Assembly: GCA_032718475.1 (NCBI GenBank) | Contig: JAUCBJ010006998.1 | Location: 62,001-126,000 of the forward strand | Source of the DNA: Nemertoderma westbladi | Taxonomy: Eukaryota; Xenacoelomorpha; Nemertodermatida; Nemertodermatidae | DNA: 64,000 nucleotides | Direction of reading: 5' to 3' | Shown here: in pieces, positions 29,721 to 43,348 of the stretch | How positions within the stretch are numbered: the first letter of the stretch is position 1 | How the letters are laid out: each line of letters opens with the position of its first letter | The notes under the pieces: generated by a model | Database searches by the model: none | Seen by the model: only the letters and a program-made list of their open reading frames with translations | What the model was told of the DNA's origin: nothing | Made by a program: the position numbers and the translations under genes

Positions 29721-31164
29721 TAGATGTACTGCAGGTTCTTCTTGGAGAGTTAGGGTTACTTTCACAATTGCGACTCGCTACTGTAAACACACCTTAGTAG
29801 TAACATTCACCTACAAACGCACAAATTCAACACAACTGCAACAAACTGCACACATTCGGGCCATTTGTCCGTTAGTCAGTGCCTTCCAGAATGTCACTGT
29901 ATTTATTATGTATCCTTGGATACTAGCAGTGCGCTATTTATTCCCTATGTTATTCAATGGGGCATGCTTTCTATTGTTCTTTTAACTCACTTCTAATTCT
30001 AGCGTGGTAGTTGCCATGGTGACATTATGGAAAGCTAGCGGTAGAATTAGGGTAATTCTCATGCATACAGATCTGGGATGCTATTTAATAGTAATTCTTT
30101 AATGGTCAATATCCCCTTTATACATGATTTTATGAATTTTATCGGCTATTGACTATACATTGGAGATTCTCGCACACAAATACACTTAATAGAGTGAATC
30201 TCCGCTCCCATGATCTATTAATTAATGGAATTTTGGGAATGTTATAAATTGTACAAAATGACAATTTATTAAATTCATTTAAATATATGAATTTAAATTT
30301 ATTCCCGTAAATTTTATTATTTGATGTTAAATAGACACAATTTTATTCCAGAACTTGTCTGGGGACTGGGATCCTTGATTCTAGGAATTTTGTCCTTTTA
30401 AGAGTATCGGTAAGTGCTACGATATCTTAATCGACTAGAATTTTAAAGGATCTGATATTTGACAGATTTTTGTAAATATTAATAATTAATATTTAGGATG
30501 GGCACCAGTATATTCCAGAACTTGTCTGGGGACGTTAACCATTGATTCTAGAAATTTGTCTTTCAAGTATATCGGTGGGTGCCACGATATCTTAATCGAC
30601 TATAATTACAGATGGTCAAAGGGTTTAACAGATTTATTTTGCGTTATACGCTACTGTTAAAGGGACATCACGCTACTATATGTATTATTTAATATACGGT
30701 ATGAGAGCAATATCGCACGAAGCAATGTCAGTGTGAAGAGGCAAGTCGTTTCCAAGGTCTACCCAGAGCTTGGTTTAGCCGAGACACGAGGATCTGAACT
30801 TTGCATTCCTAATACTCTGCCTACCAATAATACTTAAATATAGTAGTGGCTTTATTGTACTTTAATAAGTACGGATATTTCATCTTACTGTAGTCACGTA
30901 TTTATAATGTAATACGGACAGTAAGGAAAGAGAAATATAATTATTTCTCGCCGTCGCACTAAATATATATTATAAGTAATTACGTACGTAATAAACACTA
31001 ATATATTGCACTAATCTACTAAATGATCACTAAAATAACATGTTACTAAATAAAATTAAATAAAACGATTAAAAATAAAATTACATAATAATACATACAG
31101 AAATATAAAAATAAAACAAATATAAATATAAAGTAATATGGTCACACACCCACTCCAGCCGTTG
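29721..31164 (-). other. BEL-A pol-ORF2 spacer with tandem duplication
   Basis: Alignable with 16233-17656. It holds the same duplicated TATTCCAGAACTTGTCTGGGGAC block at about 30345 and 30510. No gene seen. Confidence 0.7.
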
Positions 31165-34100
31165 TTAAGTTGTGGAGTCCCTAGATGTTTGTTGGATTAG
31201 GGAGGTGGTCGTGGGAAGAGTATCTTGTCTCCCATAGTTTCCGGAGAGTTCTCTGTCTCTTTCCAGTAAACATAAACGTCCCACCGGGCGATTGAGCTGC
31301 TGCGTCTCGAAGACAATTCCCGGTTTCTTGAAGTTACGTCGCATGACGACGAGTTCTACCGATCGCACCAAACCGTCATCCGAGATATGCGTCTCGATTA
31401 TACGACCTGTCTGCCACCTCTTACGTGGAAGATCTACATCCACAATAAGCACCATGTCTCCAGCGCTGACGTTTTCTTGCTGCGCAAACCACTTAGTTCG
31501 AAGTTGTAGCGTGGGCAGATAATGTTTCTCGAAATGGTCAGCGAAACGACGGGATAACAACTGCATGAGTTGCCAAGTTTGTCGGCAGTATTTGTCTCCG
31601 TCTGTGATTTCCGATTGTGGGAGCATGGCTACAGGTTTCTTCAGTAGGAAGTGCGCGGGTGTTAGCGCTTCCAGGGAATCGGGACTCGATGAGACTGGCA
31701 TAAGCGGTCTCTCGTTGAGATAGGCGGCGATTTCTTCCATTAACGTCCGCAAAAGTTCGTCGGTGAGATAAGCGCGACAAGGCACTATAAAATGAAATGC
31801 TGTCTTCACGCTTCTTATTAATCTCTCCCAACTTCCTCCCCACCAAGGGGCGTCGGCGGCATTGAAGGTCCAACTAGACGCTGTTACTCGTAGTTGGTCG
31901 TCCACCTGTCTTTGGTTCCAATCTCTGACGTAAGCTTTGATTTCATTGTTGGCACCAATGAAGTTTGTTCCCTTATCAGATCTCATCGTGTTACTCGTGC
32001 CAAAGCGAGCGATCTGTCGTCGTAAGCTTAATAGAAAGCTGTTGGTAGATAAATCGTTCACCATATCGAGATGGATGGCTCTACAAGTCATACAAACAAA
32101 GATTACACACCATCTCTTGACTATAGTCCTAGCACGATATACTTCAATAGGGCCAAATAAATCCACACCGGTATTAGTAAAGGGTGGTTCATAAAAGCTT
32201 ACTCGTTCCCTAGGTAATTCTGCCTCTCGCTGTGTTAAAGGCCTACTGAATGCTTTCCTACAGGATATACAGTTCCTAAGAACTTGGTTCAGAGCTCTAC
32301 GGGGTTTATAAAAATAATAGCGAGTTCGAATTTCGCTAAGAACTCGTTCTCTACCAGCATGATAAAGTTTGCTGTGAACATCTACAATCATCTTGACTTG
32401 TATTTCAAGATTTCTAATGAGTATGGGGAACTTAGTATCAAAGGATAATGGTGCATTCGTTAACCTTCCTCCAACACGTATCAACCCATCTATCATTGTG
32501 CTAGAGAAACGATCCCTTAAGCGCATCTGTGGATTTCTCAACAACAGGAAATACTTATCGGAATCTTCATAGCATTGCAAGAGTCTCAGCATCTGTTTGT
32601 TGGTTTCTTCATGCTCCTGATAACTGATCTTCTCCTTCAGAAACTTGTCGGGTACCTTATATTTAGGAAGATCTTTAATAACATGGACCTGCACTGATGT
32701 GATTGGAGCGGTATCACCCTTTGTTTTCATCCCAGAGTAGTGATGGTGAAAACATCTCTTTAAATATGTAACGGCCTTACAGAGCCGATTCCAAGAACTG
32801 TAGTGATTTATCGCTCTCTGCAGAAGAGGTAAGAGTCCTTGCGAGATGTCAGGTATACCAGATTTCCAATCCTTATCACGGATTTCCACAACGAGTTTAT
32901 TTGTGGCTGTGGGTTTCTGATCCAAAGCTTCGTCTCCGGAAGTATGTAGTACAGACAGATCTACTGTGGGTTTGAATAACTTCGATTTACTCACCTGAGT
33001 TTTAGGTTTGACTTTCTCCGCTCCCTTGGCCTGTCTAATTTCTGCTGTAGTAAGATGAGGAGGCCATTCTTCTTCTTCTTTGTAGAGGAAGTCGGGTCCA
33101 CCTAACCAGTCTGGAGTGTCTACCAGTTCTTGTGGAGTTGCTCCCCTGGAAGCGATGTCCGCTGGATTAATCGTTCCGGGGCAATGTCTCCATTGATCCA
33201 TCGTCGTGCGACTGAGTATAATAGCTACTCTGTTGGTAACGAAGACGCTGAACTGACAGACTTCATTGGTTATATACTCCAACACGAGTAAAGCGTCGGT
33301 CCAATAGACAGTTTTCTCCAGGGGATAGTCGATCTGTTCTGTTACATTCCGGCCGATGGCTGTAGCGTATAGAGCCGCTTTTAACTCCGCTCGAGGAACC
33401 TTCAACTTGTTGTTTATTAATGCCTTAGAGGTAACCAAGGCGACTTTAATTCCGTCCGGAGTTTCCACCCTTAGGTAGGCTACTATACCGATTCCCATAT
33501 CGCTGGCGTCTCCAAACACATGGAGTTGATATGAATACGTAAGGAGAACATGACCAAAATATGAACGGGAAATTATAAAGTTTTCGATGGCTGGTAGAGA
33601 CTCTTCCCATTTCATCCACTTCTTTAATAATTCTCCCTTAAGTGGATCGTCCCATGAGTGGTTTTCAAGCCACATTTGTTGTACTAGACTCCGAGCAATC
33701 AATATAACTGGGCTAATAAATCCCAATGGATCGAAATAAGTGCTCAGAATACTTAAACATATCCGTTTAGTCCGAACTGGATTATCTCGCTGTTTTAGTT
33801 GGAAAAACAGGACATCTCTTTCTGTGTCCCATTTCAAACCAAGGGTCTTAGTTTCTGGGAGATCATCCTTTATTAGATCCAGGTCTTTTGTTCCTCGATC
33901 TTCTACCGGGATCGACTCCAGAAACTCACGGGAATTGCTGGTGAATTTAGTTAATCGAAATCCACCTTTCTTTAAGCATTCTACCGTTCCTTTAGCGACC
34001 TCAATGGCTTCTTCGACTGATGGAAGGGACTTCAGATTATCGTCCATGTAGATGTCTCTTTTGATATTGTCGATCACTTCTTTATAGAAGGCGTCTCGGT

Positions 34101-37100
34101 TGTCATCCGCAGTGGTGCGTACCACGGAACAGGCGTTTGAAGGGCTCGAGATTATCCCAAAAGCTTGGATGGTCATCCAGTACTCCACCGGTTTCTTATT
34201 GAGGTCTCCTTCAGGCCACCACAAAAATCGTAGGCTATCTCGATCCCTATCCAGCGCTTTGACTTGTAAGAACATGCCTTCTATATCTGAGGCGAAAGCA
34301 ATGGAGTATTGTCTTAACCTTAGTAGTATTCCCAACAAGGATTGGAGTAAGTTGGGTCCGGGTAACAATTCAGAGTTAAGAGATTGGCCCATATAAAGGG
34401 CGGAACCGTCAAACACCACTCGTACTTCATGGGGTTTACCGGGTTTGGGAACGTAATGGTGAGTTAAATAATACGTTCTCTCAGTTATGGGTGTTTCTTC
34501 CGGTACTAGCTCCGCATATCCCTTGCTAATAAACTTCTTCAACTGTGTTTTATACATTTCTTTAGCTGAAGAATTTGCCGTAAGGCGTCGATGTAGTTTA
34601 GCAATTCTTTTCTCCGCCAAAGGTCTGTTGTTAATGAACTTTGGTTCTCGCTTTCGGAAAGGAAGACCGATCTCATATCTACCTTGATCTTTAAGGAAAC
34701 GAGTAGTGGTCGCTTGGATCTGCTTGGCTCTTTCTTCCTCCACCGATAAGGCCTTATCGTAGGAGTTGGGCTCTACGACCTCTTGAGTAAAGAATCTCAC
34801 GGCATGTTCATCCCGAGTCTTGGCATTATAACGTTCAATGACGTCATTAAGCTCGTCGTTATAGTCGTCTCGCTCAGATGGGTGAAGGAGTTGACATAAG
34901 TTCACTTGATTTTGCCAAGTCTCGCTTTCCTTAAGGAGATCGATGGCATTCTCCTCATCAAAAAGTTGATGTATATCGTCGTTGTCTGAGGAGTATGGAG
35001 TTCCCTCAGTTAGATCGTCGCACTCACTGTTCTCAACTTCCCATTCTCGCGCTTGATATACCTGATCTTTAGGTAATCTTTCCATTAGAGTTCTACGGGA
35101 AGGGCCAGTAAAGTACCAACCTACTCTAGTTCTTCCCGCATAAACTTGTAGAGGTTGCGGTTGAGCAGGTCGTTTCTCCAATGTCTCGAGCGCTTCATGC
35201 GCATTTTGACCGATGAGTATTTGCACTCCAGGATAATCTGTCTGGAATCGAGGTATCTTAAGATGTTGGATGCTCTCATCCTCGTCCCAATTATAAAGGT
35301 CTGCTTGAGTAGTAGCGAAGTTCTTTATAGCCACCATTTTCACTGACCTTATGCTATGTTCTCCTAGTTCGTCCTGGGGGGTGGACAACGCACCTACATA
35401 ATAATCCGCGGTTACTGTGGATTTCCAAACTTGCATAATTCCTGACATGTTTAGCTTAGTTCGGTACTTGGGTTGTCCAGCGAATATGTCTTCGGCTAGC
35501 TCTTTGTCGATGAATGTTCCTGTACTACCGGAGTCAAGGAGGGCGTTCACTACATAACTCCTGTTTGGTCCGTGGACCCTTACCTGTACCACAGGAAATT
35601 CTCTAATCCCTACATTGGAAGTTGGTGCTTTCCAAGATGGTTGTCGATCAGAAGTATTTAAAGCAAGGTCAATGTCTGATGTATCCTTTTCATAAATGAG
35701 TGCTCGATACACTGTGGTATTTATCATGTAACAGGATTCGTTTTCGTCGGAGAACTCGTCCGTATAGAATCCTTCCATCTCAGATTGATCAGTGTCGTTC
35801 ACATCACTGAATTGGACATGTAATTCGGAATCACTTACCTGACTCGGACTATTTCGCTCGAATTCAGTGTGCAACAAGATATGATGTTTCGCACCGCACT
35901 TGGCACATCTTGTGTCAGAGTAACAGGTTCGCCGTTGGTGTCCTTGTCTGAGGCAATTATAGCACAACCGCTTGTCCCACATGACTTCACGTCTCTCAGT
36001 TAATGATTTCTTTAGAAATTCATCACACATATTTAAGCGATGGGTCCCATCACATAGCGCACATTTCGGTTTGATGTTACTCACCTTACTCTGAGTGACA
36101 TTGTGTACACTTGTTTTTTCTTCGGGCTTTCTCACCTGAATTCTCTTGGGAGACGTAGGAGGAGTTTTTCTTACCTGTTCTCTCCTGTCATTTGTTTGAG
36201 ACTTGAATTTACTTACCTGATCTTTAGGCATTTTATTTACGTAATAAGATTTGTCAGTGTCTTTCCCGCTATCTTCTCCTTGAGAAGTCTGGCTTTCGCC
36301 ATCATCTGTATAACACACTGGTGTTACCTTTCTCCTAGAGACGGGTTTTTCACTTACCTTGTTTTCCGGTGTCTTCTCTCTGGACAGTTTCAGGAGCTGT
36401 AATTTCACTTCTCCATCTAGGAATGACATGAGATCAGCCATGGTAGGGTCTCGTCGTTGTTGTTCCATCATATATAACACTTTCTTATCCCAGCGTGTAC
36501 CTACTCCACCCTTCGGTAAAGTAGAAGCCACTGCTCTAATAACCATAGTATTCTGATACTCATGAGACTTACCTAGCCAATCTAATTGTCTGCAGATCTC
36601 CTGAATCTCATCGGAAAACTCTATAATTCCGCTGCTAATAAACTTTCGGGGCGCTACCAACTTTGCATACAAATACCCAGCTATGTTATTCCTATTACCA
36701 TACCTGATGTTTAGTGTATCCCAAACTTGTCTTAATCCGTCTGGATGTCCAATAAACTTTAACGCCATTAACTTGGGAGATCCTTCCAAGCACTCGATGT
36801 GGAATCTAAGTTTCTCTCCATTAGATAGCACAGAGTTCTGTATGTTATCTTTGTAATATTCATTAAAAGGTAACCATTTCATCTCATCTCCATTGAACTT
36901 GACGATCTCTCCCACCTTTACCGCTTGCCGGGCTTCGGTTCTAGCCATTTGACGCGTAAAACTTTCTTGGGCCATCGTGTTATTTAATATCGAGTTATCG
37001 GTATATAAATTTCTCGGATTATGATCCGGTCTATAGGGAATATCATTATCAACAGGTCTATAATTACCCTTAATAGGGTTCACTATAGGAGTTTCTACTT

Positions 37101-39350
37101 CGCTAGCAGTATAGATGCGTGTAGGCTCCACACCTTGCGCATGAGATACTTCAGACCTAACAGGTTGACACATTGTTACAAGGGGTGGTGGTATACCCTT
37201 TTGTGTATTTACTAATTTATCGCGTTCTAGCGCGATACTTTGTGCTGCACTTCTTGCAACTCTAGCCTACTTTCCCTTACTGTGCCTTTGAATTGTTGAA
37301 CAGTCTCCTGCATCTGTCCGAGCAGGAGATCCATCCCCCGTCGTCTCTCATCCACCCATTCGACCGCCGAAGTGGGATTCGCCAACGTTGTAGCGGGCGG
37401 ACGAGGGACAACGGGCGACAAATCATGAATATTTCGCTCGGAGTCCAGGGTATGAACTGTCTCACGGACTGTTCTGCTGGGCACAGGTAGCTTAGTGCTG
37501 TGCAAAGGGAATTGAGAAGTAGGTTCAGGGAGTACAGGTGTCTCTACGACCGAAAGGGTTGCTTCGGGAACAGGCCTAATTATTTCAGGCTCATCTACTA
37601 TAGTAGGGAGTCTTTCTATTGTAATTATTTGGTCTGTGGGTTCTGTACTACCTAAGTTGGTGTTATTTAGTTGCCTTCTAACAGCTGGAGGCAAATCAGG
37701 CAATTTCTGACGGTGGAATGTTCTTTTACGTCTGTTCAGGTGAGATCTATTTCCTTTGCCTTCAGTATCGGTGGTATCGCCTTCCTCAGATGATGTATAT
37801 CCCTGTCTTTTGGGAGTAGATCGATTCATCATCTGCATATTACTAGCTGTTAACTGTTTATTTATGCAGTCTTGATTCTCCTGAATATTTTCCAATTCTA
37901 ATTGGGCGATCTCTTCAGCCGCTATCCGTTCTGCTTCTGCCGCTGCCATTTCCGCTTTTCTTTCCATTTCAGCTGCTTTTCTTTTCGCTTCGGCTGCTGC
38001 CACCTTTCTTTCCGCTTCGGCCGCCTTTCTTTCGGCTTCTACTGCTGCAACTGCCGCTTTTGCCTCTGCCACTGCCGCTTTTGCCTCTGCCGCTGCCTCT
38101 GCCGCTTTTCTATCCACTTCTACCGCTTTTCGGTCCGCTTCTGCCGCTGCTACTGCTGCTTTCTTTCTGTCTTCTATGCGTTTTTTCTTCACCCTTTCTT
38201 CTTGGTCTCTAGCAATGCGGAGTTGTTCATCGAATTTAGCTTGGTTCGCCGCTAACCTATCCACATCAATTGCGTCCAACACACGCTGGGCTCCTTCACT
38301 ATTAGGGCTAAGCCCCTCTAACCTTCTCCTCAACTCTTCATCACCTAAAAAACGTTGATAGTCTGACAGATAGATGTCAATGGCATCCCTCTTATGCGGT
38401 TTCTCTGCCGTCGCTTCACTTTCCACTTGGGAAAAAGTAGCGTCTGTTGATTCTCCATGGGTTGATCGCTCCTCCAGCTGAGCTTTCCACTGAGCTGTTC
38501 CTTGAACCTGGCGACTCACCCATTGAAACCAAGTCTTTACGGCAACTTGCAACGACGTGTCTTGTCTTCTTTTAGAAGCCTCTTCAAAGGCTGATAATAT
38601 TAGCCTGATTCGCAGAATTCTTTCTCTAACTTGATAAAGCAGTTGTCCCTGCTCTTGAGGTCCTTGAGGTTGTTGTAACAGTTGTTTTTCTACTCGCTCC
38701 ATAGAGCTGAAGAATCCCTGTGCGTATCCGGCTGCGGACCTCTTCCACACAGCTGGATCGATGGTTCCCTTGGCTACTCCCATCCGGTGTATGTCTTCCC
38801 AGGCAGCTTCTGATAAATCAAACGGGAGTCCGGGTCCGGGGAAGTTCCATTGCGACTCGACCATAGACTTCAGTTCTTCCCTTGTGTATCCCTCATAACT
38901 ATCTTTAGTTGATCGCTTACTTCTCGCCCAATCGATCTGGTGTTCTTCCACCGCGATCAATATCCTAGTGAGTACGGCTGCAGGTAGGATGAGAAGGGGA
39001 TCCGAATAAACCGCATCCGTCATCTTTGCTCCGCGCTCGGGTGTCAGCTCTACAGTATCCTCACTACTGGAGCTGTCGGGCCGCTGAGAAATAAGTTCTT
39101 GGCTCGCGGGTTGTTGCTGTTCCGCTGCTTCTTGGTCCCGCTTGACCTGAGCTCGAGTGCCTATGATAGACCTACGATGTTGGACCAGCCTAGGTGCTGT
39201 TATTACTACTGGAGGGATGACCTTCCTCACAGTGGGAGGTGAACTGAACTTAGGTGTAGACGGTTCTACACCCTTATCTGAGTCGCAGATAGTTACATCT
39301 AATAAACTGTCTGACAGGTTCTGCTTAGTATCAGACATGTTTGTTTGCAC
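31165..39350 (-). pseudogene. gag-pol: BEL/Pao gag-pol of element A, split by a frameshift
   Basis: Two frames, 39350-37227 (707 codons, gag N-terminus) and 37173-31165 (2002 codons), correspond to the single 2698-residue frame of element B. Compared with B there are two extra bases in TTGTGCTGCAC at 37241-37250. The upstream frame then ends at VQHKVSR. The second frame keeps the capsid region, zinc knuckles, protease DSGS (about residue 548 of that frame), YMDD (about 1042), RNase H, integrase D-D-E and the C-terminal domain without further breaks. Its apparent ATG at 37173 is just the first Met after the break. A programmed shift is unlikely because B reads through in one frame. The N-terminal coiled coil is present but differs in length from B. 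Confidence 0.9.
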
Positions 39351-39469
39351 AGTTGAATGCCTACTGCTATATTACAGTCTAAGCAAGTCTAGTAATTCAG
39401 CATTAACTGCTAGCCTAGTAATTAATTACCGATACTGCTACTCAGTGTAGCGTGATATATATATAATGT

Positions 39470-39725
39470 TAGAATACCGGTATGCTTATGGTATATATAA
39501 GTATTATTACAGACTAGGTTTTTCACAAAATACCGGTATATAATTTTAGCACAAATATATATAAATATATAATAGGCCTATCGTGGATACCGGTATGCAG
39601 TTTACACTTATAGTATATATAAGTATAATTACAGACTAGAATTAATTACAGAATACCGGTATGATTTCAACCTAAAATTTATAGAAATAAATATAATAAG
39701 CCTATTGTAAATACCGGTATATCAA
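39470..39725 (-). repeat. Spaced TACCGGTA palindrome array upstream of gag (BEL-A)
   Basis: ACCGGTA at 39476, 39532, 39589, 39655 and 39713, with spacings of 56, 57, 66 and 58. This is almost the same as in element B (56, 57, 66, 57), although bases between the palindromes vary. Confidence 0.8.
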
Positions 39726-40659
39726 TTATTTTAAATAACTGAATTTCTGAATTTTAAGGGTTACTTGGTTACTTTAACTTACTTTATTGCCGTTATTTAA
39801 GCAGTAGTCCAACTGATATTGAGACCTAATTGTTATATGGCAGGCCTACTATTTATAAATCGTTTGAGTTGATTTATAATATATATATACCCGTTTAATG
39901 GGTTTTGTCAATGTTTGAAATAAATGTTATTATTTCTGGGGGAGTCACTACACATAAGCTGTGCGCTCTCAGTAGAGTGCTACTTGTTAGACACTAAAAC
40001 AAATAATTCTAATTTACCTAAGTTACTTAATACTACAAATTACGTACAATTCGGGTTGAGATTACAATCTCTAAATAAACACAAAAATTTAATTACAAAT
40101 ACACAAATACAAATTTTTAGGGTAATTTTACAAGAAGTCTACTAACCAGCCTAACAAAGGGTTAGAATATCTGGTTATTACAACGGACAGGTTACTACGG
40201 TATTTGAAAATAACAAGTAGTAGTAAATATACTGCGTTGTCCAGATAGGAAAATACCACCGCCTGACGACCTATAACCGTATCGCTATAGGTACTACGTT
40301 ATGTATCACGGAGTGTTCCTACCTAGAGATTAATTACCGCGGTCTACCAGAACCAACGTGCCTATTAACCACTTTACAACACAAATACACTGGCTACACA
40401 CTAATTGCTTTCGGAAAGCACTGCACACTAAACCCTAAATTAGGTACAAGTACTTGTACAACAAATAATTAGTAGTTAAAAATACTTGAACAGCTAAAAG
40501 ATCCACGGTATCTGCCGGAGTGACCAAAGCACAAAATCTCCAGTCTTTACCTACGCCGAGCAGCCCTGATGTAGTACCGGGGTTAGTTTAACTATAACGG
40601 TATGTATAACAAACACAATTACTGTAGGAATAAACTTGGGGATATGAATGTTGCGAATA
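39726..40659 (-). other. BEL-A leader, no gene seen
   Basis: AT-rich untranslated leader homologous to 26141-27052. A 73-codon + strand frame is antisense and unsupported. Confidence 0.65.
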
Positions 40660-41260
40660 ATCGCATAAACTCTGAATAATAAATATTACGCTACGCGTAC
40701 AAACTACTCAAACAAAATGCAGACCAAATACTGACAGACTACTATCAAGCCTAAACAAACTACGGTATATGCAGACTCCGAAATGATTAAGTAGTATGCG
40801 TTCTAACCCAGTAGTACGACTTATTCTTTAGATGGGGGTTTACCTTACAGCTATGGCTGCCCCTACTTCCTAACCGTTCTTTATCGGACAGATGCTTTGC
40901 ACACACCGAAATTTCCTCAAACCCAACAACAGCCAGACAACTATCCAGCCTACAAATTATCTAAATAAATTATACGCTACCCGTACAGACTACACAAACA
41001 AAGTACAGACCAAACGCTAGCCAACTACTATCAAGCCTAAATAAACCACAGGACATGCAGACTCCAAAATGGTTAAGTAGTATGCGTTCTAACCCAGTAG
41101 TATGACTTATTCTTTAGATGGGGGTTTACCTTACAGCGATGTCTGCCCCTACCTCCTAACCGTTCTTTATCGGACATACACTCTACATGCACTGTAATCC
41201 GTTCAGACCTAATCAACAGTTAGCCAACAGTCAAGCCTACAAATTATCTGTACAATCTGA
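40660..41260 (-). repeat. 286-bp tandem duplication in BEL-A leader
   Basis: Landmarks GTTCTAACCCAGTAGTA (40800 and 41086) and TACGCTAC (40687 and 40973) repeat at 286 bases. It is homologous to the element B duplication. The two units within A have diverged from each other, so the duplication is older than these insertions. Confidence 0.8.
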
Positions 41261-41571
41261 GCAGGGTTACACGCCTTCTGCTCAATATCAACCTACTAGT
41301 AAATAAAACTGACAGAAATAAGTAAACCATACAAAAGAATGAGGGGTGATCAATCCCTATTCCCCTAACAGCCTACAATATACAATATATCACAATCGAA
41401 ATAATACTGCTGTACCTGTACCGTAAGTACCGGTTCGGGCAGTTGGGCCTACAGGCCTACAGCAGTACAGGTTACCGTTCAACCGGTACCGGTACTTTAG
41501 ACTTGATTGCTTACACCGCAATCCAGAAGCAATATCTGTTATTGTTTCTGGATTAGATCAATATCTGTTAT

Positions 41572-42754
41572 TGTTTGCGCTTTTGAAGACCTTTGACAGT
41601 TTAACCTGCCAAAATTAGAATGTCTTTTAGATGATATATATTCTTTAGCTTTATGACGAGTATTTGATACACTACATTAGCCGAAGCCAGTCTATGCGCA
41701 ATCATTCACCCATTGGATATACCCGGGAGACTGAGTTCGGAGCTTAATGATTGATGGTGTAAGCCTACTGTATTATTCGACTGATCGTAATATATAATCT
41801 CTGACAAATATTATTCACTTTCGGGAAATATTAACAGTTCCTTTAGGACGTGGCGCTCTAAATATGTAAACAGAGTTATGACTTAAACTAGACACAACGA
41901 AAAGGCTATAGATTAACGTATATGGCGCATTCTTTAGGAGATGCTTTGTTATCAGTTACAATCATACACAATGCTGCACAATACTGCACACTAATCTGCC
42001 GACCTTCACTAAGTTTGGTCACGTATAAAGAGAGCAACAGACAATTTATGTTGGGCATATGAAATAGCATTAGATTCACTTCAAACCACTCAACATAGGT
42101 CGCAATCGTTTATCTGTAACCGGTCTCTCTAACCTTTAGTATATCAAGAAGGTCTGACTATTGATCAGTATTCCGATATAATATTTCATCAACAAATATA
42201 ACGAATAACCAACAGCAAAAGCAGTAATGTAAGATATGAATTGCATAGATATGTATGATAAGTAAGTAGATGAATAGTTATGTATAATTCGGTTGATAAC
42301 AGATATACGTTCTATAATTAAGCCTACTAATGTAAAGCTAAAGAATGCTGATATACGGAGGTGCCAAAAGCCGGTGTTCTTAGGCTCTGGGCAAAAACAT
42401 AACAACACTGAACTACTGAGTTCTGTATACACCTCCAACACAGAGACAAAAAACGCTCTGATTGGTCAACCGAACAACGAGAGAACAAAGAAACAAAGAA
42501 ACGTCGACGTGGCAATATCAGCTGTTAGCCGTCGCCATGGCAGCGACACTGTTTTCAAGAGTATCCAGCTTATCGCGTCACGAGATTGCAGATTATGTCC
42601 TCTAAAGTACAAATACAGTACAAATACAGAAGAAATGACTTTTATGTCCTCTAAAACACCAGTACAGCAAGGACACGGCCTTTTTATGCCTGGCAAACCA
42701 ACTACAGAGTACTTTAAGGGAAAATAACCGGTTAATGACGCAAAAGCTTTTACA
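41572..42754 (-). repeat. BEL-A 5' LTR
   Basis: Upstream LTR in element orientation, 1183 bp, nearly identical to 7853-9042. The invariant block is at 41818-41860. Immediately inside it (41530-41571) CAATATCTGTTATTGTTT is duplicated, so the primer-binding region is partly repeated and cannot be assigned to a tRNA. Confidence 0.95.
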
Positions 42755-43348
42755 CAGTATATTCCGGACTTTGCATCAGTTTCTAAACCGCTCTATGACA
42801 TTCTAAACAACAATGAACATAGGTTCTATACACTCTGGAATTTGGAACATGGCAAGATTGTGTCCTTACTCAAGGAGGCATTAGGGCAGAGTATACTCTT
42901 GCTTCCCAATACAGAAGTTCCATTGGACTTAGAGACAGATACATCAGATACTGCTATAGCTGAGGTATTGTCCCAAAAAGGTCCAGTTTCATTTGCAAGC
43001 CGTTTGTTATCGCCAGGTGAAAAGCAATTACAAATAGCAGAACGAGAAGATGCGGCAGTGGTTTTTTGTACAGAGAAACTCAAATATTTTCTCTATAACA
43101 TACACTTCACCCTGTATGTTGATTCGGGAGCACTTGCAGTTGTTTTGGAGAAACCAAAGCCATCATCTAAGTTAATTCGTTGGAAATTAGCCTTAAGCGA
43201 GTTTACTTATACAACAAAGCTTCGAAAAGGAAAGGACAATGTGGCTGCTGATGCCTTAACTTGTTGTATGTCAATTGTAGAAGATGAATTAAAGGACAGC
43301 TTCCAATTGGGCAGTGGTAGTAAGGAATTACATGCAAATGGGAGTTAG
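42755..43348 (+). pseudogene. Ty3/gypsy RT end and RNase H remnant
   Basis: This resumes the gypsy pol right after element A's duplicated CAGTA. It contains IPDFASVSKPLYD (RT connection), LETDTSDTAIAEVLSQ and FASRLLSPGEKQL (RNase H core), LYVDSGALAVVLEKPK, and KGKDNVAADALT at the end. Compared with typical gypsy elements the order is normal. The frame is open for 168 codons (42842-43348) but disconnected from its upstream part. Confidence 0.85.

Larger units (their letters stand above)
7853..42754 (-). mobile_element. BEL/Pao element A (giant; interrupted by element B)
   Basis: LTRs of 1190 bp (7853-9042) and 1183 bp (41572-42754) bound the element, and the 5-bp duplication CAGTA (7848-7852 and 42755-42759) flanks it. 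Without element B it is about 17.47 kb. BEL/Pao elements are commonly well under 10 kb, so this is very large. The order on the minus strand is 5' LTR (right), leader, gag-pol, spacer, ORF2, 71-bp block, ORF3, 3' LTR (left). Its LTRs differ by about five substitutions plus one 7-bp indel, so it is young, yet gag-pol and ORF3 each contain a frameshift. Element B is inserted just downstream of its ORF2 stop. Confidence 0.95.

Noticed and set aside
37165-37250. Programmed frameshift between gag and pol in element A
   Set aside because: Element B reads the same region in one uninterrupted frame, so the two extra bases in A are most simply a mutation.
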